A program made the position numbers and the translations under genes. 14,578 nt of DNA, from NCBI GenBank assembly GCA_029548715.1, contig JAKPMW010000046.1:1-14578 (forward strand). Reading direction: 5' to 3'. The notes beneath the pieces are model-generated. The model saw only the letters and a program-made list of their open reading frames with translations. It did no database searches and was not told the origin of the DNA. Each line of letters opens with the position of its first letter. Position 1 is the stretch's first letter. Below are positions 7,115 to 13,929 of this stretch, piece by piece. The DNA is from Spirochaetota bacterium. Its GTDB lineage: Bacteria; Spirochaetota; JAGLSM01; JAKPMW01.

Positions 7115-7140
7115 ACCTGTCATGCCTTTGTGACTATGTT
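7111..7140 (+). promoter_or_regulatory. Predicted sigma70-type promoter for S4-flavin reductase-thiN operon
   Basis: TTGCAC (7111-7116), an 18-base spacer and TATGTT (7135-7140) form the best -35/-10 pair in this gap. The -10 box ends seven bases before ATG 7148, so the transcript would start at or next to the start codon. No Shine-Dalgarno sequence precedes that ATG, which agrees with a leaderless message. Confidence 0.5.
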
Positions 7141-7147
7141 ATCCTGC

Positions 7148-7375
7148 ATGGAATACCGTCTCCCTGTTCGTGATGGATACATCCGGTTATCAGACGCCCT
7201 CAAGCTGGGCGGTCTGGCCGCAACGGGTGGCCTCGCCAAGATCCTGATCCAGGAGGGTGAGGTGCGTGTGGATGGAGTTGTCGTGACCGAGCGCGGTCGC
7301 AAGCTCCGCCCGGGCATGTGTGTCGAGTGTCGCGGCCATCGGCTTCTGATTCTGCCACAGGGGGATGGGCAATGA
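7148..7375 (+). CDS. S4-domain RNA-binding mini-protein (YaaA/RlbA-like)
   Basis: A 75-residue protein made almost entirely of one S4 RNA-binding domain. Hallmarks are IRLSDALKLGGLAATGG (12-28), then AKILIQEGEVRVDGVVV (30-46) and ERGRKLRPGM (48-57), matching the pattern of the small YaaA/YbcJ group. Some members have been linked to ribosome assembly or lie near recF, but there is no such neighbour here. A longer frame begins at 7061, but ATG 7148 gives the normal family length and lies just after the predicted promoter. Its stop overlaps the next start as ATGA, so it is probably translated together with the flavin reductase-like gene. Fold assignment is firm; the RNA target is unknown. Confidence 0.85.
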   Translation: MEYRLPVRDGYIRLSDALKLGGLAATGGLAKILIQEGEVRVDGVVVTERGRKLRPGMCVECRGHRLLILPQGDGQ

Positions 7376-7959
7376 AAAAGATTGTCACCCCCGCAGATTC
7401 GTACCGGATTTTGGCCAACGGCCCCCTTCTGATGGTCGTGACCCTGGGGCAGGCGGGGGATGGCCTTCGGCCCGAGGTCTCAACCGTGGCCTGGTCGGTG
7501 CCAATCGATACCAATCCGCCCCGTCTGGCCGTCATCATCGATTGCACCCACCGCACCTGGCACTCGGCACTGGAGCAGGGAGAGTGTACCCTCAATGTGG
7601 TCAGCCGCGAGCTGCTCCCCCGGGCTGTCTACGCCGGGACGGTCTCCAGTCGCGAGCATGACAAGATCGCCGAGACGGGGCTCGTGACGGTGGCGGGGAG
7701 TGTCATCCGCACGCCCATTCTGCCGCAGTGCCTGGCAAATATCGAATGCCGGATTGTTTCGCAGACGGCTGAAACCGGACTGGTCCTGCTTGAGCCGCTT
7801 GCGGCTTTTGCGGACGAAGAGGCCTTTTACGCAGGCTGGAAAATGGAAAACGGGATATACCCGGTGCAACATCTTGGGGGAGAACGCTTTCAATGTGGTG
7901 GTGACGTCCTGATCCAGCCGGCTCTCAACATCCCGCCCGCACCGGCGAGTGGCCGATGA
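7372..7959 (+). CDS. Flavin reductase family protein (FMN-binding split barrel)
   Basis: This 195-residue soluble protein matches the flavin reductase-like domain, whose members bind FMN and reduce flavin or use it as cofactor. The N-terminal half carries the expected barrel: GPLLMVVTLGQ (17-27), then VSTVAWSVPIDTNPPRLAVII (36-56) with the T-A-W-x-x-P pattern seen in this family, and ECTLNVVSRELLPRAVYAG around 71-89. Later come a KIAETGLVTV helix-strand and an IECRIVSQTAETG strand. The C-terminus (NIPPAPASGR) looks disordered. ATG 7372 overlaps the stop of the S4 gene, and its own stop overlaps the thiN start, both as ATGA, so the three genes form one operon. The exact electron acceptor is not readable, and no partner monooxygenase is present in the window. 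Confidence 0.85.
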   Translation: MKKIVTPADSYRILANGPLLMVVTLGQAGDGLRPEVSTVAWSVPIDTNPPRLAVIIDCTHRTWHSALEQGECTLNVVSRELLPRAVYAGTVSSREHDKIAETGLVTVAGSVIRTPILPQCLANIECRIVSQTAETGLVLLEPLAAFADEEAFYAGWKMENGIYPVQHLGGERFQCGGDVLIQPALNIPPAPASGR

Positions 7960-8636
7960 GGGCGGTTGTGGTGGGTGGCGGTGACCCGCCAGCTCCGGAA
8001 CTCCTTGACTGGCTCCTTGCTGTGGAGGGTGCCTTTCTTGTGGCCGCTGACGGCGGGGCAGACAGCCTGCGCGCCTCAGGCCGTGTCCCCCGGTACCTGA
8101 TCGGTGATTTTGATTCTGTCCTGGATACAACCCTCGAATGGTACCGGGCCCAGCCCGGCTGTCATGTGCGCCACATGCCGCGCCAGTCTGATACGGACAT
8201 CGAAAAATGCCTCGACGTCCTTGTGCATGAAGGCGTCAGGACAGCGGCCCTCTGTGCGGTTTTTGGAAACCGGCTGGATCACTCCCTCTCCAATCTGGCC
8301 ATAGTCCTGCGCTGGTCCGAAAGGATCAGACTGACGGTATATGCCGGACAGTCTGTTCTTGAGGTTGTCAGGGGGGATTGTGTTTTTCCGGCCAGCCTGG
8401 GGACGGTTGTCTCGCTGTATGCCTTTGACCCGGCGGTGCGGGTTACGACCAGGGGGCTCAAGTACCCCCTGCATGATGAACCGCTGGTGTTCGGTGTGCG
8501 CGAGAGCACCAGCAATGCAGCCTCGGCCCGGCATGTGCACCTTCAGGTCAGAGGTGGCCCACTCTTTCTCGTTCGCAGCCAGGATGAGGTCATGCGGCAG
8601 GGACTCCTCTACGCCGTTGCTGAAAATCGTGGCTGA
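7956..8636 (+). CDS. thiN: Thiamine diphosphokinase
   Basis: A 226-residue enzyme that transfers diphosphate from ATP to thiamine, giving thiamine diphosphate in the cytoplasm. The family's motifs are all present: VVVGGGDPP at the N-terminus, AADGGADSL (30-38), LIGDFDSV (48-55), the acidic QSDTDIEKCLD run (76-86), GNRLDHSLSNL (104-114) binding the substrate, and a C-terminal beta part with TTRGLKYPL and ESTSNAA. Length is typical of the bacterial single-domain enzyme. Its ATG overlaps the stop of the flavin reductase-like gene by ATGA. No TPP riboswitch is visible upstream and no other thiamine gene lies in the window, so the operon looks mixed in function and the gene more likely serves salvage than a local biosynthetic cluster. 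Confidence 0.93.
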   Translation: MRAVVVGGGDPPAPELLDWLLAVEGAFLVAADGGADSLRASGRVPRYLIGDFDSVLDTTLEWYRAQPGCHVRHMPRQSDTDIEKCLDVLVHEGVRTAALCAVFGNRLDHSLSNLAIVLRWSERIRLTVYAGQSVLEVVRGDCVFPASLGTVVSLYAFDPAVRVTTRGLKYPLHDEPLVFGVRESTSNAASARHVHLQVRGGPLFLVRSQDEVMRQGLLYAVAENRG

Positions 8637-8639
8637 AAG

Positions 8640-8649
8640 GCTATATTTG
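8640..8649 (+). promoter_or_regulatory. Predicted promoter element GCTATATTTG before unassigned gene
   Basis: The same ten bases found before the genes at 4205 and 10745 occur four bases after the thiN stop. TTGCTG at 8617-8622 is a possible weak -35 with a 19-base spacer. It suggests that the next gene has its own transcript rather than only reading through from thiN. Confidence 0.45.
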
Positions 8650-8735
8650 CTGGTGTGCTGCTTCGGCTGGCATGGTGCGTCCGGGGCCGAAATGGCACAA
8701 TCAGGTATCTCAGGCAGAGGAAAATACAGACAAGC

Positions 8736-9560
8736 ATGATGAAAATAGACGAGATATTGCTTTTCAGTCTCTCCCGTGTCTTTCAGGAGCGGGCCCTGCA
8801 ACTGGGTGTTTCGTTTCAGGCCGCAGGCGCGGGGTATGCTGACGGAAAGGTGCGCATCATCACCGAGCCGGTCAATGATGGGACCGCAGTCGGCTACAGC
8901 CTGCAGCGCAAGCTGAATGCGGCAGGCGAACTGGTTGAACGGATCCGCTATCATCGAAGTCTTGTCAGGGTTGAGCTTTCGGGGGAGGATGTTGCGCGCA
9001 AGAGTGACTTTGTCACCGTGGCCGTCAGTCTCTACCGGCCCGGCAAGCAGTATGCCCACATTTCTTTCAGACTCGATACCGCGGATTTTTTTGTGAGTGA
9101 ACTTGACAGAGGGAATGTTGCCGCCCTTGAGGCCCTCTTCAATATCCGCCAGGATTGTGCGGTCACCGGCCTGATGGTGGAAACAGCGGGGATCCCTCCC
9201 ATTGTCGTTGTCCCCAAGACGGCACGTCATATTGCCTGGTTTGAGCGGTTTGAGCTGGGGCGCTATGTTGTCGGGCTGGATGTCGCCCAGTATTGCGCCG
9301 CCTGGGGTTCGTTTTTTCCCCAGCCCAAGCGCCCGGGAGACGAGATGGACGTGGACTTTATCGTTTCGGTCGAGCCACCAGCAGGCTTCTTTCGCGAAAT
9401 GGAACTTTCCCGGGAGGATGAATCGATTGACGAAACGATGGCCCGGCGGATCATTGATCGCTATAACCTGACCGAAGAGCCGCCGCTTGAGTCCGAAGAC
9501 CGGCTTGAGTTCCGTTTTCGCAAGCGGATTACCCTCACCCCGGCCATGCTCGGCCTCTGA
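8736..9560 (+). CDS. Protein of unknown function, 274 residues
   Basis: I do not recognise this family. The protein is soluble-looking, with no signal peptide and no membrane helix. It seems to have three parts. Residues 1-80 are mixed, with a helix (LLFSLSRVFQERALQL) and strands ending in YHRSLVRVEL. Residues 90-165 are strand-rich (FVTVAVSLYRPG, AHISFRLDTADFFV, GLMVETAGIPPIVVVPK). Residues 166-274 include WFERFELGRYVVGLDVAQY, an acidic stretch EMELSREDESIDE (221-233), a helix MARRIIDRYNL, and a strand-like LEFRFRKRITL end. There is no obvious catalytic triad, nucleotide loop or metal motif. Two adjacent ATGs (8736, 8739) are possible starts; the purine-rich GAGGAAAA lies rather far upstream. 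A GTG at 8655 would extend it by 27 basic residues. Its stop faces that of the M15 peptidase six bases away. Base use matches its neighbours, so it looks native. Confidence 0.75.
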   Translation: MMKIDEILLFSLSRVFQERALQLGVSFQAAGAGYADGKVRIITEPVNDGTAVGYSLQRKLNAAGELVERIRYHRSLVRVELSGEDVARKSDFVTVAVSLYRPGKQYAHISFRLDTADFFVSELDRGNVAALEALFNIRQDCAVTGLMVETAGIPPIVVVPKTARHIAWFERFELGRYVVGLDVAQYCAAWGSFFPQPKRPGDEMDVDFIVSVEPPAGFFREMELSREDESIDETMARRIIDRYNLTEEPPLESEDRLEFRFRKRITLTPAMLGL

Positions 9561-9566
9561 ACTCTC

Positions 9567-10511
9567 TCAGCGGCCGGCATAGCGGCGTGCGACTTCGTGG
9601 CCGGGATCAAGATGGGTCCGGACCCAGGCCGGAATGGCCGCCTTTCCGATATAGCGGATGTGCCAGGACTCGTAACCATATCCGGTGGGGATCCGGTTAT
9701 CCGCTCCGTAACTCAGGACAAAGCCGTGTTCGTAGCAATTGGTGCGCAGCCAGCGGGCCTCGGGTGTGCTGTCGAATGAGTGCATGGCGGCATGCCGGAT
9801 ATCCGGCCCGACGACGTCCACTACGGTTCCAAGCTGATGTTCGGTGTGTCCCGGGCGGGCGACGTAGCGCTGGCGGTGGCGTTCGCCGATGGTGATCCGG
9901 TTGAGGTAGAGCTGGCGCTGTGTCTCGTATGCGCGATAGCCTGAAAAGCCATATATCGAGACACCTGCGGCTTTTGCGGCCCTGTGCAGACGGGCAAAGG
10001 CCTCTGCCGCCTCCCTGCGCATCTGGATCTGGCGGATGCGGCAGTACTGCATATCGAGGTTGACAAGATCAGCGGGTTTGTAATCGTGAGGAAGGGCGGC
10101 ATAGCGGTCGACCCGTTCCTGCCCGATGGGCAGGAGGCCATTTTTGGGGATTTTCATGTCGGGAACAGCGCTCGTCAGGTGTTCCATGATCCAGCCATCG
10201 ATCCCCTTGGCTGTGTTGACGATTCGCAGCCAGTCGTAGCCACCTACATTGGAAAGGACGGTTGTCACGTCCAGTGTCTGCTCCTCAAGGGAACGTGCCG
10301 TGGCCTGCATTCCATTTGCCGACCTGGTGTAGAGGGCAGTCTTGGCAAAGAGGTGGCGTTTCAGGCGCGGGACAGCTTCGGGGGTATGTCCGGATTTGGC
10401 AGCCAGGGATGCTTCGCCAGACTGGGGCGAACCGGTCTGGGATGCGGCCGCGATCACCATCACGACGACAACGAGGGCAAAGGCCCCAAGGAAGATCATT
10501 CGTGAGCGCAT
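9567..10511 (-). CDS. SH3-like plus M15 (VanY-type) D-alanyl-D-alanine carboxypeptidase/L,D-peptidase
   Basis: A 314-residue exported or membrane-anchored zinc peptidase predicted to trim peptidoglycan stem peptides. A hydrophobic helix (about 5-24, FLGAFALVVVVMVIAAA) follows a basic start. Residues ~52-112 look like a bacterial SH3 domain (KTALYTRSANGM through YDWLRIVNTAKGIDGWI), a usual wall-binding module. Residues ~130-300 are the VanY domain: SGYRAYETQ (190-198), PGHTEHQLGTVVDV (220-233) with ligands H225 and D232, YEHGFVLSYG (260-269), and GYESWHIRYIG (279-289) with E281 and ligand H284. All catalytic residues are present. The start at 10511 follows GGGAG on the minus strand at good spacing. 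An in-frame extension to 10742 lacks protein-like character. No vancomycin-resistance genes are nearby, so a housekeeping wall role is likely. Confidence 0.88.
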   Translation of the reverse strand: MRSRMIFLGAFALVVVVMVIAAASQTGSPQSGEASLAAKSGHTPEAVPRLKRHLFAKTALYTRSANGMQATARSLEEQTLDVTTVLSNVGGYDWLRIVNTAKGIDGWIMEHLTSAVPDMKIPKNGLLPIGQERVDRYAALPHDYKPADLVNLDMQYCRIRQIQMRREAAEAFARLHRAAKAAGVSIYGFSGYRAYETQRQLYLNRITIGERHRQRYVARPGHTEHQLGTVVDVVGPDIRHAAMHSFDSTPEARWLRTNCYEHGFVLSYGADNRIPTGYGYESWHIRYIGKAAIPAWVRTHLDPGHEVARRYAGR

Positions 10512-10706
10512 GCTGGTACTCCCTGTCTGCCAGGATTGTGTGCCCCAAAAGGGTACCTGTAAAAGTGTACGCATCGGCAGTCTCAAAGGACAGAGGGATC
10601 CGGGCTGTACCCAAGGGCGTGAATAATTGTTTGTGCAACAGCGGGTTGGAGTGTATCCTGAAAGCGGATTGACGCTCCGGCGGCTGAGCCCGACCATGAA
10701 AAAAAT

Positions 10707-10716
10707 GCTATATTTG
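10707..10716 (+). promoter_or_regulatory. Predicted promoter element GCTATATTTG before dsbD
   Basis: This is the third exact copy of the ten-base word, sitting 29 bases before ATG 10745. Its 15-base context at 10705-10719 is identical to that before the gene at 4205. No good -35 box is seen. It lies in the 233-base gap shared with the divergent M15 peptidase gene, for which I see only a weak TACACT candidate on the minus strand near 10570. Confidence 0.5.
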
Positions 10717-10744
10717 AAATACTGACGCTTTCGGGAGGACACGG

Positions 10745-12622
10745 ATGAAGGGACTGCTTGCGGGTTTTGCTTTCCTGGTCACGCTTACGGCTGGCTTGAG
10801 TGCGGGGGAGGCAGGGGTAAGCGCCTCCATCCAGGGCAATGCCGTTACGGTCCGCCTCGTGATTCCTCCCGGAATGTACAGTTATGTCAGCTCTCCCTGG
10901 TCCAGCCCGATTGCGGTGCAGGCTCCGGCGAAGTACGAACGGATGCTGGGAATGGCGGTGCTCCCCCAGGGCAAGCCCAAGGATGATGAGGTCATTGTCA
11001 AGGGTACGGCCGAAATCGTGCTTCCTGTCATGCCGGGTACCGGCCCGGCTGAACTGGCAGGCTTGACGCTTGCCGTGCGCTACCAGCTCTGTGACGAAGT
11101 GCAGAATGTCTGTCTTCCGCCAAAGACGGTGACGGTGGATGTTCCCCTCGGGAACTGGGCCGGACTCAAGACGGGTGCTGTGCCTGATCAAAAGGGCGCT
11201 GGCAGTGTCAGCAATCAGGGCCCGGCACGGACAGCGGCGGGCGAGTCCGGGGACGGCCCGACAAAGCCGCAGGCTTCCGCTGGTGAGAGTCTGACCGAGA
11301 CCATTGCCCGGCTTGTTTCCGAAAACATCGATTCACCGCTCTTCGCCTTTCTCCTCGCGTTTATCGGCGGATTTCTGGCCAGCCTGACACCCTGCGTCTA
11401 TCCCGTGATCCCGGTCACACTGGCGTTTTTTGCGGGCAGGGAGAGCGCTGCAGCGGGGACTGGTTCGGGGGGAACAGCAGACCCGTCGGCGGGTGCGCGC
11501 AGGGCAAGACGGAAACGCCTTGCAGGTGCTCTCCTCTATGTTGCCGGGATGGGCCTGGTCTATACGGTCCTCGGTCTTGTCGCCGGTCTGGCGGGCGGGG
11601 CCTTTGGTGCTGTCGTCAGCACGCCACCATTTTTTGTCGCCGTTGCGCTGCTCTTTATTGCCCTCGCCCTTTCGCTCTTTGACGTCTGGGAGCTGCGCAT
11701 GCCGGCCTTTGTCGAGCGCCTGAAAAATTCACCAGCAAAAAAGGGGGGTGGGGCCGGGAGCGCCCTGGCCATGGGGGCTGTTACCGGACTGGTTGCCTCA
11801 CCCTGCGTTGGTCCGATCGTCTTTTTCATCCTGACCGGAGTCATGCAGCGGGGTGAGCCCGTCTATGGCGCTTTTTTGATGGTCGGATTTTCACTTGGTA
11901 TCGGGCTCCTCTTCCTGGTGCTGGCCCTGGCCAGCGGACGGATCTCTCGCCTGCCCAAATCGGGCAACTGGATGATCCGGGTCAAGATGCTTTTTGGAGC
12001 CCTTGTTCTTGTCTCGGGTCTCTATTTTCTTGGCCAGGCCCTGACGGGTCGCCTTCCGGGCTTGCTGCAGATCATCCTGTATCTCGCGATTGCCAATGCT
12101 GCCCTGATTGCAGGCTGGGGCCGGCTTGCCAGGCTGTACGGAGAGCAGGCCAAGCATGGACCGGTGCTGGGGATTATCATTACCCTTGCCCTCGCCATCT
12201 TTCTCCTGACGCAGGGCACAGCCCTTGTGCCGCCTGCCGATACGGGGAAGGAGGGTGTGCTGGCCGGCTGGAATATCGGTCTTGACGAAGGCCTGCGCAA
12301 GGCACGGGAGACGGGCAGACCGGTCTTTGTCGACGTGGGTGCTGTCTGGTGTACGGTCTGCCGCGAGCTCAAGGCCGAACTGGGCCGAAACCCGGCTGTT
12401 CGCGGGCACATCGAACAGCACGCCATCCCGGTCTACGTGGACTACGACGCCGACAGGGAGCGCATGGAACGCTTCGGGGTGACGTCGCTACCCTGGGTCA
12501 TGCTGCTGGACGGTGAGGGCAGGGTCCTCTGGAAGAAGAGCGGGTTTGACCGGCTTGGGGGGTTGTTTGCCGAGATCAGCAATGTCCTGCCTCGTGCAGG
12601 AACCAGCCTGAGGACAGAGTAA
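10745..12622 (+). CDS. dsbD: DsbD-type protein-disulfide reductase / thiol electron conduit
   Basis: A 625-residue inner-membrane protein that carries reducing power from cytoplasmic thioredoxin to envelope proteins. All three DsbD parts are present. After a signal peptide (1-20), the N-terminal periplasmic domain has the pair C116/C123 in YQLCDEVQNVCLPP. The central membrane domain, with about eight helices between 197 and 490, has C217 in SLTPCVYPVIPV and C354 in VASPCVGPIVFF. The C-terminal thioredoxin-like domain has WCTVC (535-539) and SLPWVM with the cis-proline. All six redox cysteines are conserved, so it should be active. A low-complexity linker (about 143-182) and a charged, glycine-rich cytoplasmic loop (232-258) lie between. 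GGGAGGA at 10733-10739 precedes ATG 10745. It probably shares a transcript with the MscS gene nine bases downstream. No DsbC/DsbG or cytochrome-maturation partner is in the window. Confidence 0.93.
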   Translation: MKGLLAGFAFLVTLTAGLSAGEAGVSASIQGNAVTVRLVIPPGMYSYVSSPWSSPIAVQAPAKYERMLGMAVLPQGKPKDDEVIVKGTAEIVLPVMPGTGPAELAGLTLAVRYQLCDEVQNVCLPPKTVTVDVPLGNWAGLKTGAVPDQKGAGSVSNQGPARTAAGESGDGPTKPQASAGESLTETIARLVSENIDSPLFAFLLAFIGGFLASLTPCVYPVIPVTLAFFAGRESAAAGTGSGGTADPSAGARRARRKRLAGALLYVAGMGLVYTVLGLVAGLAGGAFGAVVSTPPFFVAVALLFIALALSLFDVWELRMPAFVERLKNSPAKKGGGAGSALAMGAVTGLVASPCVGPIVFFILTGVMQRGEPVYGAFLMVGFSLGIGLLFLVLALASGRISRLPKSGNWMIRVKMLFGALVLVSGLYFLGQALTGRLPGLLQIILYLAIANAALIAGWGRLARLYGEQAKHGPVLGIIITLALAIFLLTQGTALVPPADTGKEGVLAGWNIGLDEGLRKARETGRPVFVDVGAVWCTVCRELKAELGRNPAVRGHIEQHAIPVYVDYDADRERMERFGVTSLPWVMLLDGEGRVLWKKSGFDRLGGLFAEISNVLPRAGTSLRTE

Positions 12623-12627
12623 GGAGG
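12621..12627 (+). promoter_or_regulatory. Shine-Dalgarno site deciding the GTG start of the MscS gene
   Basis: AAGGAGG overlaps the last two bases of the dsbD stop codon (TAA at 12620-12622) and lies four bases before GTG 12632. A strong ribosome site this close supports GTG as the start. It also suggests that translation of the channel gene follows that of dsbD on one message. Confidence 0.75.
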
Positions 12628-12631
12628 CGGA

Positions 12632-13765
12632 GTGACTGAGATCTGGGATATCTTGTCCGGGGCAATTCCAGGTGAGGCCAGCCGGTTCGGGAAAATTCTT
12701 TCCGACAACAGCCTGAGCGATCTGGGTATATCCGCCGCCATTGCGGCCGGGTCCTTTATCCTCCTGCTCTCGCTCAAGCGGATCGTGGGGCGCTTTCTTG
12801 CCCGGACAGCCAAACGGAGAGGGACATTTGTTCCGCGCTTTTTTTCGGAGACCTTTGCCCGTTCGGGATCATTTTTCTTTGCCGTGATTGCGCTTGATAT
12901 CGGTTCGCGCTGGCTTGATCTGGCGGACCGGGCCAGGGGCGTGCTGGACCGGGTTCTCGTGATTGCGGTTATTCTTCAGTGCGCCCGCTGGCTCAATCAT
13001 GTCGTCAAGCTTGCGGTCGAGCACTACCGCGAGCTGCATGCCCAGGACGATCCCAATTCGGCCAGGGTCCCGGTCCGCTTTGTGGGGATTGTCGTGCGCA
13101 GCCTGATGTGGATCATCGCATTTTCCCTTGTCCTCCAGACCATCGGATTTGACGTGACCAGTCTTGTGGCCGGACTCGGGATCAGCGGTATTGTGGTGGC
13201 GCTTGCTGCGCAGAACATTGTCAGTGACCTCTTTGCCTCCCTGATGATCGTTGTGGACAAGCCCTTTGTTGTGGGGGATGTGATCTCGCTTGACGGGATG
13301 ACCGGGCGGGTCGAGACCATTGGGATCAAGACCACCCGCCTGCGCAGTCTGGACGGGGAACTGCTTTTGATCAGCAATCAGGATTTGCTCAAAAGCCGGC
13401 TGCGGAATTTCATGAATATTGTCGAACGGCGCTCGGTCTTCAGGATTGGGGTTGAGTACGCAACGCCACCCGAACAGCTTGAGCGGGTGCCGGACATGGT
13501 GCGTGCCATCGTCGAGTCTGTCCCCAGGGCCCGCTTTGACCGGGGGCACTTTGCCCGCTTTGCTGAGTCATCCCTTGAATTCGAGTTTTCGGTCTACATC
13601 GAAGGCTCGGAATACGTCGACTTCATGAACGGGATCCAGGCCATCAATCTCGGGATCTGCCGTGCCTTTGCACAGGAGGGAATCGCCTTTGCCTTTCCCA
13701 CACGGACGATCGAATTTGCCAGGTCCGCCCGGGACGTGCCCGGGCGTGCGAACTCAAGGGGCTGA
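12632..13765 (+). CDS. MscS-family mechanosensitive ion channel
   Basis: A 377-residue inner-membrane channel expected to open under membrane tension and release solutes during osmotic downshock. The N-terminal part has several hydrophobic helices (about 31-50, 77-95, 105-125, 150-170). These are followed by the pore-lining helix typical of MscS, a glycine/alanine-rich run SLVAGLGISGIVVALAAQN (177-195), and then the conserved IVSDLFASLMIVVDKPFVVGD (196-216). The beta domain shows VISLDGMTGRVETIGIKTT (217-235) and IPN-like LLLISNQDLL (244-253). The C-terminal cage ends with FPTRTIEF, a common MscS ending. It is larger than E. coli MscS (286 residues) because of extra N-terminal helices, like the YbdG/YnaI-type members. 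It sits directly after dsbD; the functional link, if any, is not evident. The gene ends convergent to the partial gene at the right edge. Confidence 0.92.
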   Translation: MTEIWDILSGAIPGEASRFGKILSDNSLSDLGISAAIAAGSFILLLSLKRIVGRFLARTAKRRGTFVPRFFSETFARSGSFFFAVIALDIGSRWLDLADRARGVLDRVLVIAVILQCARWLNHVVKLAVEHYRELHAQDDPNSARVPVRFVGIVVRSLMWIIAFSLVLQTIGFDVTSLVAGLGISGIVVALAAQNIVSDLFASLMIVVDKPFVVGDVISLDGMTGRVETIGIKTTRLRSLDGELLLISNQDLLKSRLRNFMNIVERRSVFRIGVEYATPPEQLERVPDMVRAIVESVPRARFDRGHFARFAESSLEFEFSVYIEGSEYVDFMNGIQAINLGICRAFAQEGIAFAFPTRTIEFARSARDVPGRANSRG

Positions 13766-13929
13766 CCTGCTCCACTGCGCATCAGGCGGTCTCCTGTACG
13801 GGAGAGCCCGGAAGGCGGTTCTTTCTGGTGACGGCGGATACGGTCGGGCGGACTCTGTTCCCCACCTGACAAGCTGAGTCAGCCAGTACGCAGCCTGGTC
13901 GGACAAAGGCACAACCCGCGTCGTCCGGC

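Noticed and set aside
5503..7116. A 537-residue minus-strand open frame opposite the dehydratase gene
   Set aside because: It mirrors a clear dehydratase and lacks recognisable motifs. It is explained by GC-rich codon shadowing.
8076..9230. A 384-residue minus-strand open frame opposite thiN and the unassigned gene
   Set aside because: It spans two plus-strand genes, thiN being certain, and its translation resembles no protein. Long antisense frames are common in DNA of this composition.
9567..10511. Vancomycin-resistance meaning of the VanY-type gene
   Set aside because: There is no vanA/H/X/S/R-like neighbour, and the SH3-plus-M15 layout is common in ordinary wall maintenance.
10512..10742. 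N-terminal extension of the M15 peptidase frame
   Set aside because: It would place the signal helix about 77 residues inside the protein and overlaps the dsbD promoter region. The ATG at 10511 has a good ribosome site.
13788..13826. Hairpin GGTCTCC/GGAGAGCC with later TTCTTTCT after the MscS gene
   Set aside because: The stem needs a bulge and the T-rich run starts ten bases later. It is too weak to call as a terminator, and the rest of the 13766-13929 gap shows nothing clear.
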